13,817 nt of DNA from Actinomycetota bacterium. Lineage in GTDB: Bacteria; Actinomycetota; Acidimicrobiia; Spongiisociales; ZC4RG35. The stretch spans positions 1-13,817 of the forward strand of contig JAKEHF010000229.1 in NCBI GenBank assembly GCA_022615295.1. The letters are read 5' to 3'. Positions 6,866-13,131 of this stretch are shown one piece after another. The notes under the pieces are model-generated. The model had not been told where the DNA came from. It searched no databases and was given only the letters and a program-made list of their open reading frames with translations. The translations under genes were made by a program, and so were the position numbers. The first letter of the stretch is position 1. Each line of letters opens with the position of its first letter.

Positions 6866-7134
6866 ACGGCGCGGCGACGACGCTCGGCCAGCCAGCGCTT
6901 GCGGAGACGACGGCGGTCGTCCTCGGCGTAGCCGCCCCAGACACCCGACTCCTGGTTGGTCTCGAGGGCGTACTGGAGACAGTCCTCCTGCACCGAGCAG
7001 GTGGCACAGATGGCGATGGCGGCTTCGATCTGCTCCACCGCCGGACCGGTGGTACCCACTGGAAAGAAGAGGCTGGGCTCGGAGTCCCGACAGGCGGCCA
7101 GATCTCTCCAATCGGTGGTGGTGATGGTGAGCAC
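6862..7134 (-). CDS. WhiB family iron-sulfur transcriptional regulator
   Basis: This 90-aa protein has all WhiB hallmarks: DWRDLAAC with Cys15, then C-x2-C-x5-C (Cys43, Cys46, Cys52), together binding a [4Fe-4S] cluster, the G[VI]WGG turn (GVWGG, 64-68) and a basic C-terminal tail (about 74-89) of the DNA-binding type. WhiB proteins are confined to Actinobacteria and their phages and act with the principal sigma factor in redox, division or stress control. GTG 7134 is chosen because AAGGA lies 8 nt upstream and the protein then begins just before the conserved WRD; the frame stays open to 7233 but those residues fall in the promoter region. The paralogue cannot be fixed by eye; length and motif spacing suit short WhiB1/WhiB2-like members. 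Confidence 0.93.
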   Translation of the reverse strand: MLTITTTDWRDLAACRDSEPSLFFPVGTTGPAVEQIEAAIAICATCSVQEDCLQYALETNQESGVWGGYAEDDRRRLRKRWLAERRRRAV

Positions 7135-7150
7135 GGGGGTTTTCCTTGGT

Positions 7151-7168
7151 TTGTGATTCTTTTCACAA
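7151..7168. promoter_or_regulatory. Perfect CRP/FNR-type palindrome upstream of whiB
   Basis: TTGTGA-TTCTTT-TCACAA is a perfect inverted repeat with a 6-nt spacer and matches the CRP consensus TGTGA-N6-TCACA exactly. It lies 17 nt upstream of the whiB start codon and downstream of the likely -10 box, a position suggesting repression or promoter-proximal control. In M. tuberculosis, whiB1 is controlled by the CRP homologue Rv3676. The binding protein in this organism is unknown. Confidence 0.65.
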
Positions 7169-7180
7169 GGCAGACCGCAG

Positions 7181-7186
7181 ATGATA
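7181..7186 (-). promoter_or_regulatory. Candidate -10 box (TATCAT) of whiB
   Basis: On the minus strand TATCAT matches the TATAAT consensus at five of six positions. Transcription would start near 7174, giving a leader of about 40 nt that includes the CRP-type palindrome and the AAGGA ribosome site. No good -35 box was seen at 16-18 nt. Confidence 0.5.
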
Positions 7187-7198
7187 CGGTTTGCCGAT

Positions 7199-7231
7199 GG
7201 GGTTCCACGACGGACTGTACCGTCCGACCCC
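7199..7231. promoter_or_regulatory. Dyad with GTAC core in the whiB-GDPD intergenic region
   Basis: Bases 7211-7226 form CGGAC-TGTACC-GTCCG, a 16-bp dyad with a single mismatched pair around a central GTAC. It is flanked by GGGGT (7199-7203) and ACCCC (7227-7231), so the transcript could fold as a two-part stem with a one-sided bulge. It may be a regulator operator or an RNA structure before the phosphodiesterase gene. No specific family is recognised. Confidence 0.45.
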
Positions 7232-7254
7232 ACGGCTGTAAACCCTTTTCTTCC

Positions 7255-7926
7255 ATGAGATCATCCCTGACCAGGCCCTCGATAGTGGGGCATCGGGGCT
7301 GGCCGACCCGGTTCCCGGACAACTGTCTCACCGGGCTCCTCCAGGCCGCCACCGTCGCCGACATGGTCGAGGTCGACGTGCGGAGATGCGGCGACGGCAA
7401 GTTGATCCTCTCCCATGACCCGGTGATCGACGGTCACGTGGTGGTCTCCACCCCGTGGTCGACGCTCGCCGATCTGGACATCGGAGACGGTCATCATCCC
7501 GCACTGCTCGACGAGGCGTTGGCCGCACTCGCCTCCACCCCGATGATGATCGAGATCAAGAACAGCCCGGACGGCTTCGAGCCGGATCATCGGCTGGGTT
7601 TGGAGGCTGCAGAGCGGTCCCGGGCCGGTGACCTTGTCACCTCGCTCAACTGGGACACCGTCGACCGGGTCAGGTCGGTTTACCCCGAGGTGGCCACGGG
7701 TCTGGTGGTCGTCTTCAGCAACGGCGTCGACACCGCACTGCGCCGGTGTGCCGAGACCGGTCACCATGCCCTCGCCCTGCGTCACGAGATAGTCGTCGGT
7801 CCGCTTCCCGGGGTCGAGATCTACGCCTGGACGGTCGACGACCCCGACCGGGCCAGGGAATTGGCCGCAATGGGGGTCTCGGGCATCATTACCGACAGAC
7901 CTGACCTGATCCGGGAAGCGCTGTGA
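7255..7926 (+). CDS. Glycerophosphodiester phosphodiesterase (GDPD family)
   Basis: This 223-aa TIM-barrel enzyme hydrolyses glycerophosphodiesters to glycerol-3-phosphate and an alcohol. The active site reads in order: GHRG with His13, PDN (family PEN) at 21-23, EVDVR with metal ligands Glu39 and Asp41, SHDP with His54, and IEIK with Glu100. The C-terminal YAWTVDDPDRARELAAMGVSGIITDRP matches the family's last strand and loop. No signal peptide is seen, so it is probably cytoplasmic and may act in lipid or osmolyte turnover. ATG 7255 has no ribosome site; the frame is open to 7153, but that would run through the whiB regulatory region. The TGA overlaps the next start (GTGA), making it the first of a three-gene coupled unit. 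Confidence 0.9.
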   Translation: MRSSLTRPSIVGHRGWPTRFPDNCLTGLLQAATVADMVEVDVRRCGDGKLILSHDPVIDGHVVVSTPWSTLADLDIGDGHHPALLDEALAALASTPMMIEIKNSPDGFEPDHRLGLEAAERSRAGDLVTSLNWDTVDRVRSVYPEVATGLVVVFSNGVDTALRRCAETGHHALALRHEIVVGPLPGVEIYAWTVDDPDRARELAAMGVSGIITDRPDLIREAL

Positions 7927-8381
7927 CCATCAAGGAAGAGCTCGCCGCCGAGCTCCGTGACGCCCTGAAGACCAAGGACGGACCCCGCCGGGACGTCATC
8001 CGCCAGATCGAGACCGAGGTGTCCCTGGCACGAAGTGCCCCCGGGTTCGGGGGCGTGGTGGACGACGCCCTCTATCGGCAGGTGATCGCCTCGTACACAA
8101 AGAAGATGGAGAAGGCCCGAGCCGAATACGTGGGCTTCGGAGAGCAGGGACGCGCCATGGCCGACAAGCTCGCCTTCGAGGTCTCATATCTCCAGCGATG
8201 GCTGCCAAGGAAGCTCGGTGAGACAGAGACTCGGGAGATGGTGCGGGCCACGATCGCCGACCTCGACGTGGCCGGAGACCAGAAGTCGGCAGGTCGGGTC
8301 ATCGGCACCCTCATGAAGACCCACGGCGGAGATCTCGACGGTGCCCTGGTCAGCCGGATCGTCGCCGAAGAGCTCGGTTGA
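7923..8381 (+). CDS. GatB/YqeY domain-containing protein
   Basis: This 152-aa protein matches the YqeY family in length and layout. It is mostly helical, with an N-terminal helical half carrying DAL.TKD..R..VIR and TKKMEKARAEY, and a C-terminal helical domain like the tail of GatB, the aspartyl/glutamyl-tRNA amidotransferase subunit (DKLAFEVSYLQRWLPRKL, then AGRVIGTLMKTHGGDLDGALVSRIV). That tail domain is thought to bind tRNA; the role of free-standing YqeY is unproven. GTG 7923 overlaps the preceding stop by 4 nt and its own TGA overlaps the ligase start by 4 nt, so all three genes are probably one mRNA. No anomaly was seen. Confidence 0.9.
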   Translation: MTIKEELAAELRDALKTKDGPRRDVIRQIETEVSLARSAPGFGGVVDDALYRQVIASYTKKMEKARAEYVGFGEQGRAMADKLAFEVSYLQRWLPRKLGETETREMVRATIADLDVAGDQKSAGRVIGTLMKTHGGDLDGALVSRIVAEELG

Positions 8382-9283
8382 GGCTCCCCGACTACCGGCC
8401 GATGCTGGCCACGCTGTGGCCCAAGCCATTCGACGACGAGGAATGGTGGTTCGAGATCAAATGGGACGGTTATCGGGCGATCGTCTCGTCTGAGATGGGC
8501 CGAGTGGGGGCACGTTCGAGACGTGGTCTCGACCTCCTTGGGCGATTCCCCGAGCTCGCCGGTCTGGAGGTGCCCGACGGTGTCGTTCTCGACGGCGAGG
8601 TAGTTGCATTCGACGAGGCCGGTCGACCCTCGTTCTCAGCGTTGCAGACCGGGGTCCCGGTGAATCTGGTGGTGTTCGACGTGCTCTTCCACGGTGCAGA
8701 GGTGACCCAGCTGTCGTATGTGGAGCGGAGAGCCCTCCTCGACCGTCTGGGTCTGGCCGCCCCGATGATCGTCCCCGAGCCGACACCGACACATGGCGTC
8801 GGGCTCTACGAGGCGGCCAGGGCACAGGGCCTCGAAGGTGTCGTCGGGAAACGGATGGGATCGGTGTACCTGCCGGGGCGGCGCTCACCCGATTGGCGGA
8901 AGATCTCGGTCAGGAGGCGGATCAGGGCGGTGATCGGTGGTTATCTCCCCGGTGAGGGAAGCCGGGCGGCCACCTTTGGGTCGGTGCTGGTGGGTCTGAA
9001 CGGTGTCGACGGGCTGCGTTGGGTAGGTGCGGTCGGATCCGGGTTCGATGAGGGAAGCCTCGTGGCCTTTAACGAGGCGCTGCGTCAGATCGTCCGACCG
9101 ACCAGCCCTTTTGTCGACAAGGTCAGAGTCCCGTCCACACCTACCTGGGTGGAGCCGGTGATCGTCATCGAGGTGGAGTACAAGGAGTGGACCCACGATC
9201 ATCATCTACGGGCGCCGGTGTACAAGGGTGTAGACGACACCCCTGCCGAAGAGGTGACCTGGGAATCCGAAGGGGCGCCTTAG
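8378..9283 (+). CDS. ATP-dependent DNA ligase, single-domain LigC/LigD-ligase type
   Basis: This 301-aa protein comprises a nucleotidyltransferase domain (about 1-185) and an OB domain. Motif I is EIKWDGYR, with Lys28 the likely AMP-accepting nucleophile. Motif III-type LDGEVV has Glu74, VNLVVFDVLF is motif IIIa, EGVVGKR (153-159) is motif IV, and SPDWRKI is motif V. The OB part includes GGYLPGEGSRAATFGSVLVG and ends with LRAPVYKG. It would seal DNA nicks, most likely in end joining, because the ku gene converges on it directly. No LigD polymerase or nuclease domain is attached. TTG 8378 overlaps the previous stop (TTGA); ATG 8402 is an alternative that still keeps motif I. The stop shares bases with that of ku (TTAG). 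Confidence 0.91.
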   Translation: MRLPDYRPMLATLWPKPFDDEEWWFEIKWDGYRAIVSSEMGRVGARSRRGLDLLGRFPELAGLEVPDGVVLDGEVVAFDEAGRPSFSALQTGVPVNLVVFDVLFHGAEVTQLSYVERRALLDRLGLAAPMIVPEPTPTHGVGLYEAARAQGLEGVVGKRMGSVYLPGRRSPDWRKISVRRRIRAVIGGYLPGEGSRAATFGSVLVGLNGVDGLRWVGAVGSGFDEGSLVAFNEALRQIVRPTSPFVDKVRVPSTPTWVEPVIVIEVEYKEWTHDHHLRAPVYKGVDDTPAEEVTWESEGAP

Positions 9284-10068
9284 CCGGCCTTGGCCTGCTT
9301 CGACTTGGTGGCCTCCACCGAGGCCTTGAGGGCCTCGAGAAGGTCGACGACCTTGGTCGGCTCCGGTGAGGATGGGGCAACGATCTCCTCGCCTGCCACC
9401 TTCTTCTCGGCGAGGGCTTCGATCGCTTCCCGGGTCTGGTCGACGTAGTCCGACGCCTCGAAGGAACGGGTGAGGTTGTCGATGATCATCCCGGCCATCG
9501 ACACCTCCTCGGGGCGGATCTCGACCTCGGTCTCCAACTCCTCGAATTCTCCGTCCCTGATCTCGTCCGGCCAGAACATCGTTTCCATGACGATGACTCC
9601 GTCCTTGGCGCGCAGCGTGGCGAGCTGCTGCTTCTCCCTGATGGAGACCTTGGCGACTCCGACACGACCCTTCTCGTTCAAGGCCTCGGCCAGTATCCGA
9701 TAGGCCTTGACCCCGGTCTTCTCGGGCGCCAGGTAGTAGGACGACTTGTACATCATCGGGTCGATCTCCGACTCGTCGACGAACTGGATGACGTCTACCA
9801 GCCGGTTGCTCTCTTTGTTGGCGGCGTCGAGCTCCTCGTCGGTGAAGACCACGTAGCGGTCCTTCTCGAACTCGTAACCCTTGACGATTTCCTCCCAGGC
9901 GACCTCCTCACCGTCCTTCTCCGCCACACGCTTGTAGCGGATCGGAGAGTGGTCGCTCTTGCGGAGCTGCTTGAACTTGGGCGTCTTGTTGTCGGTGGCG
10001 GTGTACATGCCCACCGGGATGGTCACCAACCCGAAATTGATGGCGCCCTTCCATATGGCTCGAGGCAT
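9280..10068 (-). CDS. ku: Non-homologous end-joining protein Ku
   Basis: This 262-aa bacterial Ku is the homodimeric ring that binds DNA ends and recruits ligase. Its N-terminus MPRAIWKGAINFGLVTIPV is the family signature, followed by RYKRVAEKDGEEV, IVKGYEFEKDRYVVFTDEEL, DPMMYKSSYYLAPEK and KAYRILAEAL. The core ends near residue 220 and a short Lys/Ala-rich tail (KSKQAKAG) follows, shorter than in the long-tailed Ku forms. ATG 10068 is chosen because it begins the family signature; the frame extends 15 codons upstream without one. TAGACT 7 nt before the ATG and no ribosome site point to a leaderless mRNA. It converges on the DNA ligase, overlapping by 4 nt, so the pair forms a minimal NHEJ module. 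Confidence 0.95.
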   Translation of the reverse strand: MPRAIWKGAINFGLVTIPVGMYTATDNKTPKFKQLRKSDHSPIRYKRVAEKDGEEVAWEEIVKGYEFEKDRYVVFTDEELDAANKESNRLVDVIQFVDESEIDPMMYKSSYYLAPEKTGVKAYRILAEALNEKGRVGVAKVSIREKQQLATLRAKDGVIVMETMFWPDEIRDGEFEELETEVEIRPEEVSMAGMIIDNLTRSFEASDYVDQTREAIEALAEKKVAGEEIVAPSSPEPTKVVDLLEALKASVEATKSKQAKAG

Positions 10069-10075
10069 GGGTTGA

Positions 10076-10081
10076 AGTCTA
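10076..10081 (-). promoter_or_regulatory. Candidate -10 box (TAGACT) of ku, leaderless
   Basis: On the minus strand TAGACT, a TAnnnT hexamer, ends exactly 7 nt before the ku ATG, and no Shine-Dalgarno sequence is present. This spacing is typical of leaderless actinobacterial transcripts. No clear -35 was seen. Confidence 0.5.
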
Positions 10082-10108
10082 TGCGTCCTCTCCGACTGAT
10101 TTCGCGGT

Positions 10109-10142
10109 GTCACCGGTGGCGGCGCTGGGGGAGGCCGGTAAC
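10109..10142 (-). terminator. Inverted repeat downstream of the EF-Tu-like gene
   Basis: GTCACCGG (10109-10116) and CCGGTAAC (10135-10142) can form an 8-bp stem with one G-U pair in the minus-strand RNA and an 18-nt loop. It lies between the stop at 10182 and the ku promoter, so it could end transcription of the upstream gene. The loop is long and no U-run follows; this is a weak candidate. Confidence 0.3.
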
Positions 10143-10181
10143 GGCGTCAGTGGCCCGACACGGATCTGATTCGGATGGGGG

Positions 10182-10439
10182 TCAATCGACCAACAAGAAG
10201 ACCGAGTCACCGTTTCTGACCCGGTCGACGACCTTGATCCCGATTCGGTCCCCGGCGTGCGCCTCGGTCACCGGCTCGTGCTCGAGCTGCATCGATCCGA
10301 CCTCTTGGGTGAAGTCGGTGGTGTTGCCGCTGAAGTGGAGCGTGTCACCTACCTTGATGGCGGGACCGGTCACCTCGACACCGGCGACACCCAGCGCGCC
10401 GAACCAGTGGTCGACGACTCCAACGAGGCTCTCGCTCAT
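10182..10439 (-). CDS. Stand-alone EF-Tu domain-2-like small protein (translation elongation factor-like)
   Basis: This 85-aa protein consists almost wholly of a beta-barrel resembling domain 2 of EF-Tu-class GTPases: VGVVDHWFGALGVAGVEV, IKVGDTLHFSGNTTDFTQ, VGSMQLEHEPVTEAHAGDRIGIKV and a closing strand VRNGDSVFLLVD. Small proteins of this kind, annotated translation elongation factor-like, occur in archaea and some bacteria; their function is not established as far as I know. There is no GTPase domain. The start ATG 10439 is well supported by GGAGG 7 nt upstream, and TATAGG at 10469-10474 is a plausible -10 box. It lies upstream of ku on the same strand, 113 nt away, but a separate promoter for ku is likely. 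Confidence 0.8.
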   Translation of the reverse strand: MSESLVGVVDHWFGALGVAGVEVTGPAIKVGDTLHFSGNTTDFTQEVGSMQLEHEPVTEAHAGDRIGIKVVDRVRNGDSVFLLVD

Positions 10440-10468
10440 GGCTCATCCTCCAGAAGTCTCACGTCAAG

Positions 10469-10474
10469 CCTATA
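10469..10474 (-). promoter_or_regulatory. Candidate -10 box (TATAGG) of the EF-Tu-like gene
   Basis: On the minus strand TGATATAGG precedes a leader of about 22 nt that carries a strong GGAGG ribosome site before ATG 10439. No convincing -35 box was found. Confidence 0.4.
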
Positions 10475-10535
10475 TCAGGCAGCCGTACGAATGCACTGGT
10501 CATAGCGCCCGGCGGGGGACCAGGCCCCGAACCAC

Positions 10536-10541
10536 TAGGTT
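10536..10541 (+). promoter_or_regulatory. Candidate -10 box (TAGGTT) of the small lipoprotein gene
   Basis: TAGGTT (TAnnnT) ends 10 nt before ATG 10552, which has no ribosome site. Transcription starting about 7 nt downstream would leave a leader of only a few bases. Confidence 0.4.
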
Positions 10542-10551
10542 GTGCACAGCC

Positions 10552-10995
10552 ATGAGAGGGCTGACTCGGCCACGCAGCCTGGCCGGCGTGCTGGCGGCTT
10601 TGATGGCCATCGCGGGCTGTGGCGGTCAGGGTTCGATCGAGTCAGGCGACTACACAATCTACGTCCATGGAACGTCGCTGCTCCCTCGTGGTGGGATGAC
10701 CGCGGGGGTTCTGGGAACACTGGCGATCAGGGACGGCTGCGTGGTGCTCGAATGGGAGGAGGAGGGGCTCTGGTACCCGGTCGTGTGGCCCGCCGGCACT
10801 TCGATCGCATCCGCCGAGCCGTTCGTCCTCAGACTGCCGTCGGGTGAGGACTTGGCGCTGGGGGAGGGCGTCATCGGCGCTGGTGGGTATCTCAGTCCGG
10901 AGGACCTCGAGGTGGAGATCCTCGATCACTGTCTCGGCGAAACCAGGGAGGTCGCCGTCTTCAACCCGGACGACGATCCCGAAAAGGCTGGCTGA
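10552..10995 (+). CDS. Small putative lipoprotein, no recognised family
   Basis: This 147-aa product starts with a lipoprotein signal peptide: basic n-region MRGLTRPRS, hydrophobic stretch and lipobox IAGC with the lipidated Cys at residue 23. The mature part is acidic and strand-rich, beginning with SGDYTIYVHGTSLLPRGG, with two further cysteines (DGCVVLEW and DHCLGE) that could pair outside the cell. No family is recognised. The same frame is open far upstream to about 9949, but that part overlaps ku and the EF-Tu-like gene on the other strand, so ATG 10552, placed just before the signal peptide, is chosen. It precedes a second lipoprotein gene by 180 nt on the same strand; whether they share a function is unknown. 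Confidence 0.75.
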   Translation: MRGLTRPRSLAGVLAALMAIAGCGGQGSIESGDYTIYVHGTSLLPRGGMTAGVLGTLAIRDGCVVLEWEEEGLWYPVVWPAGTSIASAEPFVLRLPSGEDLALGEGVIGAGGYLSPEDLEVEILDHCLGETREVAVFNPDDDPEKAG

Positions 10996-11018
10996 ATCAA
11001 CAGCCGCGTCGGAACCAA

Positions 11019-11061
11019 CCCCAAGGTTCTCACTTTCGCCGAGCCGGGCTGTGAACCTGGG
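11019..11061 (+). terminator. Imperfect hairpin after the small lipoprotein gene
   Basis: CCC-A-AGGTT-CT-CAC (11020-11033) can pair with GTG-AACCT-GGG (11051-11061), giving 11 pairs with small bulges and a loop of about 17 nt, starting 24 nt after the stop codon. No T-run follows. It is a candidate terminator only. Confidence 0.35.
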
Positions 11062-11150
11062 TTCGTCGGGTAAGACACTGCCGCCAGGATTCGTTGATGA
11101 CACTCGCTTGGTGAGCCAGCACTCGACACAGAACCGGGCTCTCAGGCCCA

Positions 11151-11167
11151 CCGGCCCAATGGGCCGG
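11151..11167 (+). promoter_or_regulatory. Strong hairpin CCGGCCC-AAT-GGGCCGG just before the large lipoprotein
   Basis: A perfect 7-bp GC-only stem with a 3-nt loop ends 8 nt before ATG 11176. It would cover the ribosome site of that start, so either it regulates translation, it ends an upstream transcript, or the true start is GTG 11215. No T-run follows on the + strand. Confidence 0.5.
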
Positions 11168-11175
11168 ACGACGAG

Positions 11176-13074
11176 ATGAATGAACCCGGCCCTGGCTCAG
11201 AACGTCTTTTAAGTGTGAGCCGAGTTGCTGTCGCGGCCTGTATGACCGCTGTCGTGGTTGCCGGGTGCAGCGGGAACGCACCCGAAGGGAACACCACAAC
11301 CCTGTCGACGGTACCGACCATCGGCACATCCGACACCTCACTACCGACACCCACAACTCCGAGCGTTTTCGTTCCCCCGGTCCGATCCGCTGATGGGATG
11401 ACGTATATTGCTTTGACGCTTCTCGACGGCAGCCACGTCAGCCTCGCCTATCCCGATGACCTCGACCTGACAAGCGATGGGTTGGAGGTGCAGACGGTCG
11501 GTAGCCTCAATGGAGTTCACAGCCGGGCGATAGGTGTCCATTACGGCACACCGAAGTCCTTCGTAGCGAGGATGGAGGAATCGCACGGGCAAGGTGAACT
11601 TGCGGCGAGCCTTCCAGGCATCCACTTCCCTGGCGGCCCCGAAGGAGTGGTGGAGCTCGGGAAGTTTCCCGATGAGCCCATCGCTTATCTCGTCTACGAC
11701 TTCGACCCATGGACGGTCTTTGTGTGGGATGGCATGGGTGGTGCCAACTTCCCCATGGGCGAAGAGGCGCTGGCTTCGTGGGCCGCGAACCTCTGGGGCG
11801 AGACCTACGCTCCCGGCTTCCTCGTCCTCAATGCGGAGCCGCCGCTCGAGCTCGTCGACGCCGCTGATGATCCGGGACCGGACGGGCCCGACATAAGGAT
11901 CGATGGAAGTTCTGGGTCCCTGTTGGTTTTCATCAACGACTGTGACCGGATGACTCGACTCGACGAGGAGTCCTACGGCGACGAGGTGTTCGCCTTCTGC
12001 GATGAACCGACCAAGACGCTCTTCTTCGTTAGCGGCGATGCCCACGTGCAGCGGCGCGTTCACGAGCGGCTGCTTGTCAATCCTCCGCCGCCAGGAGTGT
12101 CAAACGACGAAGCTCCACTGCTGGATCAAGCTACCGGAAGCCGTGTTTATCTTTCAACGGATACTCAACTGACGGTGGTGGACGTGGACGCCGGGTCTGC
12201 CATGGTTCACGATCTGCCCGAGCTTGCGCCCGGAGATCCGTTTTATCGGTTGGTTTGGAGGGATGACAAGCTGGTCTTCTATGGACAGACGGATGTTGGT
12301 CCGGCGGTGTTCACTCTCGATCCTGCCACTCCTTCATCACCCGCGCTGATCGACGACGATGCCTGGTTCTTCATTCCATCCGCAGTTGAGGACCGTGTGT
12401 GGGTGGCTGGTCTGGACCCATCGAGTCCGGAGACCGTTCGTGCCCTCGAAACGCTCCGCGAGGTAACCGTGGACGGAGTCGTAACTACATCGCAGGTTTC
12501 TCCGCCCGATGGGCGATGGCCGGTGGTAGCCCTCGACGATGGTTTGGTCTTTCAGGTCGATCAGGTTCTGGAAGTTTGGGACCCGACCACTCAGCAGTTC
12601 GTCGAGACATTGCCTGGCCCTTTCCCAGTGGCCGCGTGGGGTAATCGGATTGTCGCTTGCTGGCAATGTGACCAGCTCGATCTAGTCGATTTGGATGCTG
12701 GCACGACACGCACAATCGAAGTTCCCGTCGGAGTAGCGGCGGTCGACGGCTACGGGGGTGCTTTCTCTCCTGATGGTCGCTACGTGGCGGTGGCAGGCCG
12801 CCTCACCAGGGGACCTTTGGCCGCCGAGTCTCGAGTGGTCCTGGTTCTCATTGACTTTGAGTCGGGCACCGCTTCCGTGGTGCCCGGCATCCCGAGCAAT
12901 CTCGACGACTATCCGCAGGTGGCCTGGTCCACCAACGGCGATTGGCTGTTCTTTAGCGTCGGTGGTCTCGAAACCGGGACTGGCCAACTCTATGCCTATC
13001 AGCCAGGCGATGACACCGCCTACAAGGTTCCGGTTGTCCTCGATCGTCCGTATTACGGCATGGCCGCACGATGA
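11176..13074 (+). CDS. Large putative lipoprotein with a probable C-terminal beta-propeller
   Basis: This 632-aa protein begins with a lipoprotein signal peptide ending in VVAGC (Cys31), followed by a Thr/Ser/Pro-rich linker (about 35-68). A first domain (about 70-230) has MTYIALTLLDGSHVSLAYPDDL and Trp-rich segments; no family is recognised. The second half (about 310-630) has repeated strand-turn units of propeller type, such as TQLTVVDVDAGSAMVHDLP, QLDLVDLDAGTTRTIEVP, GAFSPDGRYVAVAGR (WD40/PD40-like) and VAWSTNGDWLFFSVGG. It is probably an extracytoplasmic binding or sensor protein. GTG 11215 is an alternative start giving a more usual 18-residue signal peptide, and a stable hairpin (11151-11167) abuts ATG 11176. 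Codon use is visibly less GC-biased than in the housekeeping genes, hinting at a different history. Confidence 0.8.
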   Translation: MNEPGPGSERLLSVSRVAVAACMTAVVVAGCSGNAPEGNTTTLSTVPTIGTSDTSLPTPTTPSVFVPPVRSADGMTYIALTLLDGSHVSLAYPDDLDLTSDGLEVQTVGSLNGVHSRAIGVHYGTPKSFVARMEESHGQGELAASLPGIHFPGGPEGVVELGKFPDEPIAYLVYDFDPWTVFVWDGMGGANFPMGEEALASWAANLWGETYAPGFLVLNAEPPLELVDAADDPGPDGPDIRIDGSSGSLLVFINDCDRMTRLDEESYGDEVFAFCDEPTKTLFFVSGDAHVQRRVHERLLVNPPPPGVSNDEAPLLDQATGSRVYLSTDTQLTVVDVDAGSAMVHDLPELAPGDPFYRLVWRDDKLVFYGQTDVGPAVFTLDPATPSSPALIDDDAWFFIPSAVEDRVWVAGLDPSSPETVRALETLREVTVDGVVTTSQVSPPDGRWPVVALDDGLVFQVDQVLEVWDPTTQQFVETLPGPFPVAAWGNRIVACWQCDQLDLVDLDAGTTRTIEVPVGVAAVDGYGGAFSPDGRYVAVAGRLTRGPLAAESRVVLVLIDFESGTASVVPGIPSNLDDYPQVAWSTNGDWLFFSVGGLETGTGQLYAYQPGDDTAYKVPVVLDRPYYGMAAR

Positions 13075-13131
13075 GACCAGGGTTCGTCATGGCCCAGCAC
13101 CGTAGAGGCTCTGCGCCTGCACCCCAGGGCG

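Noticed and set aside
7135..7233. N-terminal extension of WhiB
   Set aside because: It would cover the -10 box and CRP-type palindrome; GTG 7134 has AAGGA at 8 nt and suits WhiB lengths.
7153..7254. N-terminal extension of the phosphodiesterase
   Set aside because: The extra residues show no family similarity and run through the whiB regulatory region; the HRG motif is normally near the N-terminus.
9949..10551. Upstream extension of the small lipoprotein frame
   Set aside because: It is antisense to ku and the EF-Tu-like gene, and it would bury the lipoprotein signal peptide in the middle of the protein.
11341..12063. Open frame of 240 codons on the minus strand
   Set aside because: It is antisense to the large lipoprotein, which has a clear signal peptide and linker; no motif or ribosome site supports it.
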